64,000 nt of DNA, from positions 13,315-77,314 of the forward strand of contig JADJVN010000049.1 in assembly GCA_016710585.1 (NCBI GenBank), given 5' to 3'. The notes beneath the pieces are model-generated. The model was not told the DNA's origin. It saw only the letters and a list, made by a program, of their open reading frames with translations, and made no database searches. Shown one piece after another: positions 35,993 to 45,064 of the stretch. A program made the translations under genes and the position numbers. How positions within the stretch are numbered: the stretch's first letter is position 1; the number at the start of each line of letters is the position of its first letter. This DNA is from Saprospiraceae bacterium. GTDB lineage: Bacteria > Bacteroidota > Bacteroidia > Chitinophagales > Saprospiraceae.

Positions 35993-37030
35993 TTAAAAAT
36001 GATTCCAGCCTTGCGCTGTGATTGGATGTAATTTACCAGAATTGGATCTTAGTTTTACACCTAAATTTGGATCTACAATTTCTCCAATATGGTAAAAACC
36101 AGGAAGGAATCTGAGTTTTTCAGAATCCGTATCATTTGCAGTAAACAATAGCTCATAATCTTCACCGCCGTTAAGTGCGGCTGTGATTGGATCTAAATTA
36201 AATTTTATTGCTAATAATTGAGCCTCAGTATTGATTGGCACATTTTCTTCAAAAATGAGCGCTCCTTGATTCGATTGTTCGCAAATATGAAGCAAGTCTG
36301 ATGACAAGCCATCACTCAAATCTATCATTGATGTAGGGATGATATCACTTTGAGCAAATTGGAATATAGCAGTTCTAGCTGCTTCGGGTTTTAAAAATTT
36401 GCCAACACAAAATTTTTGATCTTCCAAGTCAATAGGGATTTTTGGATTTTCTAAAAAAATGAGCTTTTCTCTTTCTAATAATTGCAAACCTAAATAAGCA
36501 GCTCCTATTTCTCCCGTAACAAAAATTTGATCTCCTGAATTTGCACCAGATCTATATACTATTTTCTCTTTAATTTGACGACCAATAGCAGTGACTGAAA
36601 TCACAAGTCCTTTAGGTGAGGATGTCGTGTCTCCACCAACTAAATCTACCTTATAAAAGTCACATGCAGTTCGGATGCCTTCATAAATTTCTTCTATTGC
36701 TTCCACTGAAAATCGATTTGACACAGCAATGGATACAGTCACTTGAGTTGGAATTGCATTCATTGCATAAATATCGCTTAAATTTACAATGATGCTTTTA
36801 TATCCTAGGTGTTTTAAAGGGGTGTATGTGAGATCAAAGTGTATTCCCTCAATTAATAAATCTGTGCTGATCAAGGTACAAGCATTTGCCGCATCGATTA
36901 CAGCAGCGTCATCTCCGATTCCTTTTATAGTCGAATTTTGAAGTTTTGCAAACTCAGAAGTTAAGAGTTTAATTAATTTAAATTCTCCTAATTCACTAAT
37001 TTCTGTACGTTTAAAACTCTCTTCTTGCAT
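35993..37030 (-). CDS. thiL: Thiamine-monophosphate kinase
   Basis: Makes thiamine diphosphate from thiamine monophosphate. The 345-residue protein has the N-terminal GIGDDAAVIDA (ATP and Mg binding), STDLLIEGIHFDL, a VGGDTTSSPKGL segment near 117, SMIDLSDGLSSDL near 222 and the C-terminal GGEDYELLFTA. All are family signatures. It is preceded on the minus strand by a TATCTTTG box 23 bp before the ATG. Confidence 0.95.
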   Translation of the reverse strand: MQEESFKRTEISELGEFKLIKLLTSEFAKLQNSTIKGIGDDAAVIDAANACTLISTDLLIEGIHFDLTYTPLKHLGYKSIIVNLSDIYAMNAIPTQVTVSIAVSNRFSVEAIEEIYEGIRTACDFYKVDLVGGDTTSSPKGLVISVTAIGRQIKEKIVYRSGANSGDQIFVTGEIGAAYLGLQLLEREKLIFLENPKIPIDLEDQKFCVGKFLKPEAARTAIFQFAQSDIIPTSMIDLSDGLSSDLLHICEQSNQGALIFEENVPINTEAQLLAIKFNLDPITAALNGGEDYELLFTANDTDSEKLRFLPGFYHIGEIVDPNLGVKLRSNSGKLHPITAQGWNHF

Positions 37031-37053
37031 GATATATACTATACTATAAAATG

Positions 37054-37061
37054 CAAAGATA
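37054..37061 (-). promoter_or_regulatory. Candidate -7 element for thiL
   Basis: The minus strand reads TATCTTTG, an exact TAnnTTTG match, 23 bp before the thiL ATG, giving a short leader of about 17 nt. No -33 TTG is seen. Confidence 0.42.
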
Positions 37062-37077
37062 GAATTTTGTTTTTATA

Positions 37078-37932
37078 TTATTGTTTTGGGCTAGTAGAGC
37101 CAGTTCTATATTTTTGTATAGATTCTATTATTTTCTCTTTTCTATTATCAGGATCTGGATGTGAAGAGGAGAATTCATCTCTGCTTTGACCACCAGAAGC
37201 TTGCTTTAAAATCTTCATAACATCAATCATTTGCTCTGGTTGATAGCCAGCATCAATCATAAATCTGATGCCTAAATCATCAGACTGAAGCTCTTGGTCT
37301 CTGCCATATTTCAAACCAATCAACATTGCTACTTGCTGAGCCATTTGGGCTGCTCCATAATCTCCAAGTGCTACACCTGCGGCTCCTGCCAATCCTTGCA
37401 ATAGTCCGTCTTTCTCCATTCTCTCTCCACTATGCCTTCCTATAACATGGCCGATCTCATGACCTAGGACTCCAGCTAATTGATCTTTATTTTTAAGTTG
37501 ATCAAATAAAGCTCTAGTTATAAAAACTTGTCCACCTGGTAATGCAAATGCATTAACCGTCTGTGGATCTGCAAGTAGATGGAAGTCATAAGAATAAGGA
37601 GTTTTAGAAGCTACGCTTTTGTTTACAAGATTTTGCCCGACTTCTTTAACAATTGACTGCGACCTTTGATCAGGATCTAAACCACCATATTCTTGAATCA
37701 TTGCTGGAACAGATTGTAATCCCATGGCAATTTCTTGATCTGGTGTTAAACTGACATGCTGATATATACCAAGGTGTTCATTATACGTTTTGGTGGTACA
37801 ATATTTAAAATACGAGAAACCAGCAAATAATAAGCCTATGATGAGAGGTGCGCTTAATCGCATGAGTCCACCCCCTAAAGCAGAGGAATTATTGCCTTGT
37901 CCATATGGAGAATCGTTTCGTCTGAATACCAT
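37078..37932 (-). CDS. M48 family metalloprotease
   Basis: A 284-residue membrane-anchored zinc protease. A glycine-rich N-terminus leads to one membrane helix (about 28-42), then a YQHVSLTPDQEIAMGLQSVPAM segment typical of BepA/LoiP-type peptidases. The active site is GHEIGHVIGRHSGERM (about 158-173), and the third ligand comes from ELQSDDLGIRFM. The catalytic domain should face the periplasm. It ends 47 bp upstream of thiL on the same strand. A role in envelope protein quality control is inferred from the family. Confidence 0.87.
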   Translation of the reverse strand: MVFRRNDSPYGQGNNSSALGGGLMRLSAPLIIGLLFAGFSYFKYCTTKTYNEHLGIYQHVSLTPDQEIAMGLQSVPAMIQEYGGLDPDQRSQSIVKEVGQNLVNKSVASKTPYSYDFHLLADPQTVNAFALPGGQVFITRALFDQLKNKDQLAGVLGHEIGHVIGRHSGERMEKDGLLQGLAGAAGVALGDYGAAQMAQQVAMLIGLKYGRDQELQSDDLGIRFMIDAGYQPEQMIDVMKILKQASGGQSRDEFSSSHPDPDNRKEKIIESIQKYRTGSTSPKQ

Positions 37933-38058
37933 TTGTAAATTTTTTATACTAAATTAGTCACAATTTCGTTAAAAAGTTTCATATTAGAGCGATTTTTATC
38001 AAGCTATTACGAGAGAATTCAAAAAATTGTTATAAAATTACATTAAATTAATTTAAAT

Positions 38059-38745
38059 ATGAAAAATTTATCCTTGATTTCCTTTGCATTATACTGTGCA
38101 ATATTATTATCCTCCTGTGGAAAAGATGCTGCAACACCAGATGGAGATCCTTCTCAAATTGCTTTTTTGAACACTTGTCAAGATTGCGGAAATGTTATCT
38201 TGACTATTGATACAGGATCAACGAAAGCTGCAAATTATCCCTATAATTCTGACGCTTATAAAACGATGAAATCATTAAATCAAACTGTAAAAATCACAGA
38301 TCCAACCAAAGTGACAAAAATTTTAGAGAAATCTCTAAATATCGCAGATAGCGCAAACTTGACTTTTGCTTTGTTTAATACTAAGGCTGCTCCTGAATTA
38401 TTGGTATTTGAGGATATATTACCTGTGACTATAGATACAAATAAGACTTATGTTAGATTAATAAATTTAATGTCTGATGGACAAACCGTTTCAGTTAATG
38501 TGAATGGTGCAGCTGGTAATGTGATAAGCAACTTACCTGCTAAAATTCAAACTGGATTTACAGCTTTGGATCCTATTGCTGGTAGTAAGTTAGAGTATAA
38601 AGTTGGTACAAGTACTGTGATAAATAAAGTAAGTCATTCTTTTTTTCAAAAAGGCAAAATTTACACTGTATATTTTGTTGGAAGTATAGCTCAACCCAAT
38701 ACTAGTATAGGCAAGTTAGGCAATGGCGTTTTTGTAAATCGCTAA
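38059..38745 (+). CDS. DUF4397-like lipoprotein
   Basis: A 228-residue lipoprotein with lipobox LLSSC (Cys20). The mature part holds two Ig-like halves. TYVRLINLMSDGQTVSVNVNG followed by KIQTGFTALDPIAGSKLEYKV resembles DUF4397 repeats, as does the earlier SQIAFLNTCQDCGNVILTIDTG. Function is unknown. It ends 1 bp before the stop of mlaF on the opposite strand. Confidence 0.68.
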   Translation: MKNLSLISFALYCAILLSSCGKDAATPDGDPSQIAFLNTCQDCGNVILTIDTGSTKAANYPYNSDAYKTMKSLNQTVKITDPTKVTKILEKSLNIADSANLTFALFNTKAAPELLVFEDILPVTIDTNKTYVRLINLMSDGQTVSVNVNGAAGNVISNLPAKIQTGFTALDPIAGSKLEYKVGTSTVINKVSHSFFQKGKIYTVYFVGSIAQPNTSIGKLGNGVFVNR

Positions 38746-38746
38746 A

Positions 38747-39511
38747 TTATTTGTTCTGAACGAGTCCACTTTTAAGTCGCTGGAGAAACGGGGAGGCAAA
38801 GATGAAGCTATGAAGTATTTCATTATTGGATGCTAATACTTGATCTTTGTTTCCTATCCAGGCAAGTTTTCCTTCATGAATCAAAGTAATACTATCTCCT
38901 ATTTCCATTACACTATTCATATCATGTGTGTTGATAACTGTTACAATATCATTTTCTTTGGTGATGTCATGAATTAAAGCATCAATGACAATGGATGTTT
39001 TTGGGTCGAGACCGGAGTTTGGTTCATCACAAAATAGATAAGAAGGATTTAACACTAAAGCACGAGCTATACCGACTCTCTTTTGCATACCACCAGATAA
39101 CTCTGAAGGAAATTTTTTATTATTCCCAGTCAAACTTACTCGTTCTAGACAATAATCAACCCTTGTCAATTTTTCTTTAGGAGTCATCTTAGAGAACATA
39201 TCTAATGGGAATCGGATATTTTCTTCTACATTCATAAAATCAAATAGGGCAGAGCCTTGGAATAGCATCCCAATCTTCATTCGAAGTTCACGCATTTGAG
39301 ATTTTTCAAGGTCATAAAAATCAATATCATCGTAAAATACTTTCCCTGAAGTGGGCGTGATTAATCCAATTAAAATTTTTAATAATACCGTCTTTCCAGC
39401 CCCTGAACGACCGATGATCAAGTTGGTTTTACCTCTTTCAAACTCACAAGTAACATCTTTTAATACTTGCTGTTCACCAAAATTTTTTATGATATTTTGT
39501 GCTCTGATCAT
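38747..39511 (-). CDS. mlaF: MlaF-like ABC transporter ATP-binding protein
   Basis: The ATPase of an MCE/Mla phospholipid transport system. The 254-residue protein has Walker A IGRSGAGKTVLL (about 33-44), Q-loop FQGSALFDFMNVEENI, signature LSGGMQKRVGIARAL (about 138-152), Walker B YLFCDEPNSGLDPKTS and a switch His in INTHDM. The MNVEENI and SGLDPKTS segments are typical of MlaF. It overlaps mlaE by 4 bp. The MCE-domain partner MlaD is not in the window. Confidence 0.92.
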   Translation of the reverse strand: MIRAQNIIKNFGEQQVLKDVTCEFERGKTNLIIGRSGAGKTVLLKILIGLITPTSGKVFYDDIDFYDLEKSQMRELRMKIGMLFQGSALFDFMNVEENIRFPLDMFSKMTPKEKLTRVDYCLERVSLTGNNKKFPSELSGGMQKRVGIARALVLNPSYLFCDEPNSGLDPKTSIVIDALIHDITKENDIVTVINTHDMNSVMEIGDSITLIHEGKLAWIGNKDQVLASNNEILHSFIFASPFLQRLKSGLVQNK

Positions 39512-40248
39512 CCTGTTAAAATCATTGCAATTAAGTAATCAGACAATAAGATAAATACATTGGAAAATACTACAGCTTGTGTACTTGCATTGCCTAGTTC
39601 TATTGAGCCACCTTTCACAAAATAGCCTTGATAGCAGGATATTGTAGTCAATAAAAAAGCAAAGGTCACTGCTTTTACAAACATCATAAATATATTATAA
39701 GGAAGAAAAAAAGAACGTAGTCCTTGGATATATTCTGTATTTGAAAAAGCACCAGTTGGGACCACAGCTACATAGCCTCCAATTATACTAATAAAAGCAG
39801 CAAGGCAAACAAGCATAGGAATAACAATTAAAGCAGCAATAACCTTTGGTTGAACAAGGTATGCAGCTGTATTGATTCCCATAATCTCCATAGCATCGAT
39901 GTGTTCCTTTTGTCTCATACCTCCAATTTCAGTAGCAATATTTGACCCAACCTTACCAGCTAATGCCATACATGAAAAAGTAGGTGCTAATTCAATAATA
40001 GTCATATCTCGTACAATATATCCTATATAGTACCTAGGAATTAATGAACCACCCATCTGATAGGAAAACTGAACAGCCGTTACGGCGCCAATGAACACGG
40101 CAATAATAGCAATGATGGCAATTGAACCTATACCAATACTATTCATTTGTCTTAGGGTTTCTTTCCAATACATACCCCAATTCTCTGGCTTTTTAAATAC
40201 CTGAGCTAGCCATTGAACATATTTACCAAAGTTATAAAATAAATTCAT
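39508..40248 (-). CDS. mlaE: MlaE-like ABC transporter permease
   Basis: The membrane permease of the Mla/MCE phospholipid transporter. About 246 residues from the ATG at 40248. The conserved YYIGYIVRDMTIIELAPTFSCMALAGKVGSNIATEIGGMRQKEHIDAMEI core is split here into its visible parts: RDMTIIELAPTF, AGKVGSNIATEIG and EHIDAMEIMGIN. About five membrane helices are present. The frame extends to a TTG at 40257, but that codon lies inside a -7 box, so the ATG is preferred. It overlaps mlaF by 4 bp. Confidence 0.92.
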   Translation of the reverse strand: MNLFYNFGKYVQWLAQVFKKPENWGMYWKETLRQMNSIGIGSIAIIAIIAVFIGAVTAVQFSYQMGGSLIPRYYIGYIVRDMTIIELAPTFSCMALAGKVGSNIATEIGGMRQKEHIDAMEIMGINTAAYLVQPKVIAALIVIPMLVCLAAFISIIGGYVAVVPTGAFSNTEYIQGLRSFFLPYNIFMMFVKAVTFAFLLTTISCYQGYFVKGGSIELGNASTQAVVFSNVFILLSDYLIAMILTG

Positions 40249-40254
40249 GAAGTG

Positions 40255-40262
40255 CAAAGATA
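40255..40262 (-). promoter_or_regulatory. Candidate -7 element for mlaEF, possibly leaderless
   Basis: The minus strand reads TATCTTTG immediately followed by CACTTC and the mlaE ATG at 40248. If this is the real -7 box, transcription would begin at or beside the start codon and the mRNA would be nearly leaderless. There is no -33 TTG at normal spacing. Confidence 0.35.
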
Positions 40263-40305
40263 ATTGATATTCACAATTAATGAATTGTATAAAAAATTTA
40301 TGATT

Positions 40306-40935
40306 TTAAACATCTTTTCTACCGTATAGTGAGCAAATGGGACAATCTGCTTTAACATGTGCCTTTGCAGGACAATATTTTCTTCCAAAATAAATAATTT
40401 GAAGATGTAGTTTATTCCATGTGGTGATGTGAAATAAATGCTTTAAATCTATTTCAGTTTGAACAACATTTTTACCACTACTTAATCCCCATCGATATGC
40501 TAATCTATGGATATGTGTATCGACTGGAAATGCTGGTTCGCCAAAAGCTTGAGACACCACAACAGATGCAGTTTTGTGTCCAACTCCTGGCAGTTCTTCA
40601 AGTTCTTCAAGTGTATTCGGTACATTGCCTCCATATTTTTCAATAAGAATAGTTGAAAGCTGTGAAATGGCTTTTGCTTTGTTTTGATATAATCCACAAG
40701 GCTTAATAATTGATTCTATTTGTGTTATATCTAACTTAGACATGTCAAAAGGATTATTGGCGAGTTGAAATAATTGAGGACTCACTTTATTTACTCTTTC
40801 GTCAGTACATTGTGCTGATAGTAATACAGCTATTAACAAAGTATAAGCATCTTGGTGGATTAAGGGAATTGGAACTTCTGGAAACAATTCATCCAAAATG
40901 GCTTGAATATGTTTTGCTTTTTCTTTTTTGTTCAT
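40306..40935 (-). CDS. nth: Endonuclease III (DNA glycosylase/AP lyase), incomplete Fe-S cysteine set
   Basis: Removes oxidised pyrimidines from DNA and nicks the abasic site. The 209-residue protein has the helix-hairpin-helix LEELPGVGHKTASVVV (about 110-125) with the catalytic Lys, and the catalytic Asp in FPVDTHIHRLAYRWG. Classical Nth ends with C-x6-C-x2-C-x5-C holding a 4Fe-4S cluster. Here only Cys188, Cys198 and Cys201 remain, with spacing 9 and 2 and no fourth Cys before the end. The cluster is therefore probably absent. It lies 1 bp after the LuxC-like gene. Confidence 0.92.
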   Translation of the reverse strand: MNKKEKAKHIQAILDELFPEVPIPLIHQDAYTLLIAVLLSAQCTDERVNKVSPQLFQLANNPFDMSKLDITQIESIIKPCGLYQNKAKAISQLSTILIEKYGGNVPNTLEELEELPGVGHKTASVVVSQAFGEPAFPVDTHIHRLAYRWGLSSGKNVVQTEIDLKHLFHITTWNKLHLQIIYFGRKYCPAKAHVKADCPICSLYGRKDV

Positions 40936-40936
40936 C

Positions 40937-41956
40937 TTATAAATTTAAAAGAAAATCCATTGTATTTATACCATCAGCATAATCTTCAAGACTTGGATTT
41001 TGGCAATTGCCAAAATTTACTGTATTAAGATTTGGCAAGTTTTTTTTTGCAGAAATACATTGGATGCGAATTTCATTTTTTGCTAATTTTTCGCATAGGT
41101 CATTTAGATCATTATAGTATTCAAAGTTTAAAATTCCAATTGGTGATGCAATACTTTTGTTTTCAACTAAGAGTAATGTATTACCTTGATAAAAATTTGG
41201 TCTATTCATGATACATAAAGCAAAATTATAATCATAATTATTTTTATACTTAGTATGGTCATTAACATGTTCAAAATTAATATCCAAAGTACGTATTAAA
41301 TTTGAAAAGTTATAGCCAAACGGAACATAAATTTTTGAAACATTTCTGCAACCCAGACCATAATATTGGAAGATATCTTTACCAATATTGACAAAATCTA
41401 TTTCATCTTCAGAGCCATCCAATACTGCAATTGCATTGCGATGTGACCGTATAATATGTGGTACATGTTTGAAATAGGATTGGAATAAATTACTTGAGCT
41501 ACTACTGCCGGTGGCAATGACTGCATCATAGTTTGTTAATTTCTCAACAATTGAAATTTTTTGTGCAATTTCTAAGTCTATTAACTTCAATGATTCATGA
41601 AGCCAATGGTAAAGAACTTGATCTTTTTCTGAAAGTTTGAGTTGACAAGTATTCCCAGATGCTATAATGCAAAGTATATCATGAAATGCGACTAACGGAA
41701 TATTTCCAGCTGCAATTAAGCCTACATTTTTTGATTTTGGCTTTATTGGTGAATATTGCTTAAGCCATTGTGAAAGTATATCTTTATTGCAATATGTTTT
41801 AGCAATCTGGTTTAACATGCTTTTACATTCCACTGCTGTAAACCATGGATTATTCAAACATGCTTTTTTAATACTTTCTTCTAAATGGTTTTTATCTTCA
41901 TATATGTATTCTGAAAGTTGTGAGAAGCAATAGATTACTTGTTGTTCAAAACTCAT
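40937..41956 (-). CDS. LuxC-like acyl-CoA reductase
   Basis: A 339-residue protein of the LuxC/acyl-CoA reductase family (aldehyde-dehydrogenase-like). Segments seen are NVGLIAAGNIPLVAFHDILCIIASGN (NAD-binding entry, about 72-97), VIATGSSSSSNLF (about 153-165), IIRSHRNAIAVLDGSE, and the candidate catalytic Cys in YYGLGCRNVSKIYVP (about 197-211). It would reduce an acyl-CoA to an aldehyde; the natural acyl donor is unknown. It overlaps the RluD-like gene by 4 bp and abuts nth, forming a compact operon. Confidence 0.83.
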   Translation of the reverse strand: MSFEQQVIYCFSQLSEYIYEDKNHLEESIKKACLNNPWFTAVECKSMLNQIAKTYCNKDILSQWLKQYSPIKPKSKNVGLIAAGNIPLVAFHDILCIIASGNTCQLKLSEKDQVLYHWLHESLKLIDLEIAQKISIVEKLTNYDAVIATGSSSSSNLFQSYFKHVPHIIRSHRNAIAVLDGSEDEIDFVNIGKDIFQYYGLGCRNVSKIYVPFGYNFSNLIRTLDINFEHVNDHTKYKNNYDYNFALCIMNRPNFYQGNTLLLVENKSIASPIGILNFEYYNDLNDLCEKLAKNEIRIQCISAKKNLPNLNTVNFGNCQNPSLEDYADGINTMDFLLNL

Positions 41957-43062
41957 ACTTTAGAATTCATTAATTTGTTTATTTCTTTTTCTTCTTCTTT
42001 ACTTATTTCTTCTGTTGGTGAGGTCAGTTCTCTTCTTGTTGAGGTATAATGTCTCCATTTTTCAATTAGCAAATTAAAATTAGGTGGCAATTCTTGTTCA
42101 AATCGCATAAACTTCTCCGTGGTCGGATGAACAAATCCAATCACTTTTGCATGAAGAGCAAAATGAGATAAAATTTTTGTGCAATTTTGAATGAATTGCT
42201 TGTATTTCGTAAATATCGTTCCTTTTAATATTTGGTCGCCTCCATATTTTTCATCATTGAATAAGGTGTGACCAGCATATTTCATATGAACCCTGATTTG
42301 ATGTGTTCGGCCAGTTTCAAGATTGCATTTGACTAAACTTGTGTAATAAAAAGATTCAATTAATTCATAATGAGTGACTGCATGTTTGCCTTCAAGTCCA
42401 TCAGGAAAAACAAGCATACATGATCTTCTCTTTGGGTCTCTACCGATATTTCCTGTAATAGTTCCTTTTGCTTCTTTAGGTTCTCCCCAGATTAAAGCAT
42501 TGTATTCTCTTTCGATTGTGTGGTTGAAAAATTGCTTTGAGAGATGTGCAGCTGCGTAATCAGTTTTTGCAACTAATAATAAACCAGAGGTTTCTTTATC
42601 TATGCGGTGAACTAAACCAAAGCGTTCTTTTCCCTCAGGTAATACACTCTTTTCTCGGAGTCCAAAATGCCAAGCAAGAGCATTGACTAATGTACCAGTA
42701 CGCACTCCAGCCGCGGGATGCACTACCATTCCACAAGACTTGTTGATGACCATTAAAGTCTCGTCTTCATAGATGATATCCAATGGGATGTCTTCTGGTA
42801 TAATTTCTGAGTCTACAGGTGGTCTGGGAATGATGACATCTATTTTGTCATTGGGTCTGAGTTTGTAGTTGGATTTAACTTCTGAGCCATTTATTTTGAC
42901 TAAACCAGCTTTAACTGCATTTTGAATTTTATTTCTGGATACCCTAGGTATTTTTTCAGCTAGAAAATGATCTATTCTAATCGCTTGTTGTCCAGGGTCA
43001 ACGATGATTTGTAGTTGATCAAAATCATTTTCTTCTTGCCACGATTCGTTTATTTCTTCCAT
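41953..43062 (-). CDS. rluD: RluA/RluD-family 23S rRNA pseudouridine synthase
   Basis: Isomerises uridines in large-subunit rRNA. The 369-residue protein begins with an S4 RNA-binding domain (IRIDHFLAEKIPRVSRNKIQNAVKAGLVKING, about 28-60). The RluA core follows, with the catalytic HRIDKETSGLLLVAKT (Asp near residue 153) and LETGRTHQIRVHMKYAGH. A charged C-terminal tail of about 40 residues (TSPTEEISKEEEKE) is extra. It is the first gene of the rluD, luxC-like, nth operon. The exact target site is not certain from sequence. Confidence 0.92.
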   Translation of the reverse strand: MEEINESWQEENDFDQLQIIVDPGQQAIRIDHFLAEKIPRVSRNKIQNAVKAGLVKINGSEVKSNYKLRPNDKIDVIIPRPPVDSEIIPEDIPLDIIYEDETLMVINKSCGMVVHPAAGVRTGTLVNALAWHFGLREKSVLPEGKERFGLVHRIDKETSGLLLVAKTDYAAAHLSKQFFNHTIEREYNALIWGEPKEAKGTITGNIGRDPKRRSCMLVFPDGLEGKHAVTHYELIESFYYTSLVKCNLETGRTHQIRVHMKYAGHTLFNDEKYGGDQILKGTIFTKYKQFIQNCTKILSHFALHAKVIGFVHPTTEKFMRFEQELPPNFNLLIEKWRHYTSTRRELTSPTEEISKEEEKEINKLMNSKV

Positions 43063-43125
43063 ATTTGTGAATTCTCTTTAAGATTCCAATAAATTAAAGA
43101 ACTTTGCATTTCAAAAGTTCAATTA

Positions 43126-44346
43126 ATGAGTCTTAAAAGTTTTAATCATTTTGAAACCCTATGCACAAAACCTATTAAAGAGGTAAGAAATACAGCAAAC
43201 CATCAATTGGGGATCAATCCCAGTTCGGCCTTTAGGTTTGATAATACAGCTGATAGTATTAAAGCTTTTTTATCTCAACCTGGAAGTCATGTTTATAGTC
43301 GCTATGGTAATCCAACTGTTGATCCGGTAGGGCAGCGGATTGCAGATCTCGAGGTATCTGGTAGTAAAACTAAAGCCTATGGTGTATTGACTAGCTCCGG
43401 GATGGCTGCTATTCATATATGTTTACAAAGTTTATTGCTTCCTGGTGATACTGTAATAACACAGGAGATTCTTTACGGAGGTACAAGTGAGCTGTTAAAT
43501 AAAGTATTCGTACCTCAGAAAATAAAAGTATTAAATTTAAATTTTAGTAATTTAATTTCATTAGAAAAAAGTCTTTTAAAGTTAAAAGGAAATAAAGTCA
43601 TTTATCTTGAGACTCCTGTGAATCCCAACTTGGCATGTGTTGACATAAAAGCTGTTTCAAAAATTGCAAAAAAATTCAAGGTATTAGTTATAGTGGATAA
43701 TACTTTTTGCACTGCTTATATCCAGAAACCATTGTTATTGGGTGCTGATATTGTATTGCATTCAACTACAAAATTTTTGCATGGACATGGTGTCTCTATG
43801 GGTGGGGCCATAGTGACTAAAGACAAGCTATTAATGCATGATAAAATATGGCCTTTTCTAAAATTAATTGGAAGTACATCCAATGCATTTGATGCTTGGT
43901 TGATTCATCTCGGATTAAAGACATTGCATATAAGAATGCAAAGACATTGCGATAATGCAATGGCATTAGCTAATTATTTAGACCAACATGAAAATGTTCA
44001 GAAAGTTAATTATCCAGGATTGGATAATCATAAAGATCATAATATTGCAAAAAATCAAATGAATGGTTTTGGCGCCTTGTTGAGTTTTGAAGTAAAAGGA
44101 AGTATTCAAAATGCAAAACGCGTCATGGATGGATTAAGTTTAGCTGCGATTGCCCCTTCTCTAGGCGAAACAGATACAATGGTATTGCATCCTGCGAGTT
44201 CGTCTCATTTAAGAGTGGATAAAAAATTGAGAGAACAACATGGTATTTCAGATACCTTGATCAGAGTAAGTGTAGGTATTGAGAATATCGAAGATATTAT
44301 CAATGATTTTAATATTGCCTTGGACTTTAAAATTAGAGCAAAGTGA
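43126..44346 (+). CDS. Cys/Met metabolism PLP-dependent enzyme (cystathionine gamma-synthase/lyase family)
   Basis: A 406-residue fold-type I PLP enzyme of trans-sulfuration. The PLP-binding Lys lies in HSTTKFLHGHGVSMGG (about 205-220), with YSRYGNPTVDP near 64 and LTSSGMAAIHICLQSLL near 90-106. VYLETPVNPNLACVDI and DNTFCTAYIQKPLLLGAD are also typical. Cystathionine beta- or gamma-lyase, gamma-synthase and methionine gamma-lyase cannot be separated by eye. Its last 14 bp overlap the end of the repaired bshB1 reading on the other strand. Confidence 0.9.
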   Translation: MSLKSFNHFETLCTKPIKEVRNTANHQLGINPSSAFRFDNTADSIKAFLSQPGSHVYSRYGNPTVDPVGQRIADLEVSGSKTKAYGVLTSSGMAAIHICLQSLLLPGDTVITQEILYGGTSELLNKVFVPQKIKVLNLNFSNLISLEKSLLKLKGNKVIYLETPVNPNLACVDIKAVSKIAKKFKVLVIVDNTFCTAYIQKPLLLGADIVLHSTTKFLHGHGVSMGGAIVTKDKLLMHDKIWPFLKLIGSTSNAFDAWLIHLGLKTLHIRMQRHCDNAMALANYLDQHENVQKVNYPGLDNHKDHNIAKNQMNGFGALLSFEVKGSIQNAKRVMDGLSLAAIAPSLGETDTMVLHPASSSHLRVDKKLREQHGISDTLIRVSVGIENIEDIINDFNIALDFKIRAK

Positions 44347-45064
44347 ATAAATCTTCTACACCTACTGGTCTAGTAATATTAAATCCTTCAGCATAATCTA
44401 CTTGAATCAGTCGACCATAAATTCTTGCTTGTGCTTTCACTACTTCAAGAAAATTTTTACTTGAAATAGGGGATTCTGGTTCAGTGGAATTTGGATTAAA
44501 AAACTAAGAACTAAAACTTAGGATGAGCTCCATTTTTTTCTCCATAAATTTTGAAATATCAACAATTAGCTCAGGTTTTAAATGATAATCTTGTATGTAA
44601 TGATATATACTTTGAGGCCTCCAAGCGCTCTGTTCGATTCCTCCAAATGAAGTTTGAATTTTTATTAATCCAGAATAAAAGCAAGCATCTTGGATCAACT
44701 TTGAAGCTCTTGCATGATCAGGATGACGATCTTCAATTGCGTTGGCCAAAATTATTCGAGGCTTTGAAGCTCGAATGATTTTAATAATCTCAATAATTGA
44801 ATCTTCATTATTTTCAAAGAAGCCATCTTTCAGATTTAATTGATGTCTAAAACTAGCATTCATTAATTTGGCAGACAGCATTGCTTCTTGTGTTCTTATG
44901 GTTGCATTTCCTCTAGTCCCTAACTCTCCTCTGCTTAAATCAAGTAAGCCAACTTTATAACCTGCGTCTATATGCTTTAAAATAGTCCCACTACAAGCAA
45001 GCTCAATATCATCTGGATGTATGCCAATAGCTAATACATCTATTTTGTTTATATTTTCTACCAT
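44333..45064 (-). CDS. bshB1: BshB1-like bacillithiol deacetylase, interrupted by an in-frame TAG
   Basis: A PIG-L family zinc deacetylase that makes GlcN-malate for bacillithiol. The metal motif is IGIHPDDIELACSGT (residues 12-26), then LSRGELGTRG, and the catalytic EDRHPDHARAS near 110. The open part is 186 residues and stops at TAG (44504-44506). In the same frame the reading continues FFNPNSTEPESPISSKNFLE and ends VGVEDLFTLL with TAA at 44333. The total is about 243 residues, the normal length. The TAG replaces the expected Gln of the S-Q-F segment, so a single C-to-T change explains it. It overlaps fabH by 7 bp. Confidence 0.88.

Noticed and set aside
44504..44506. TAG as a reassigned sense codon (Gln)
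   Set aside because: Other intact genes here end in TAG at family-normal positions, for example trxB and the 29247 lipoprotein, so the standard code holds.
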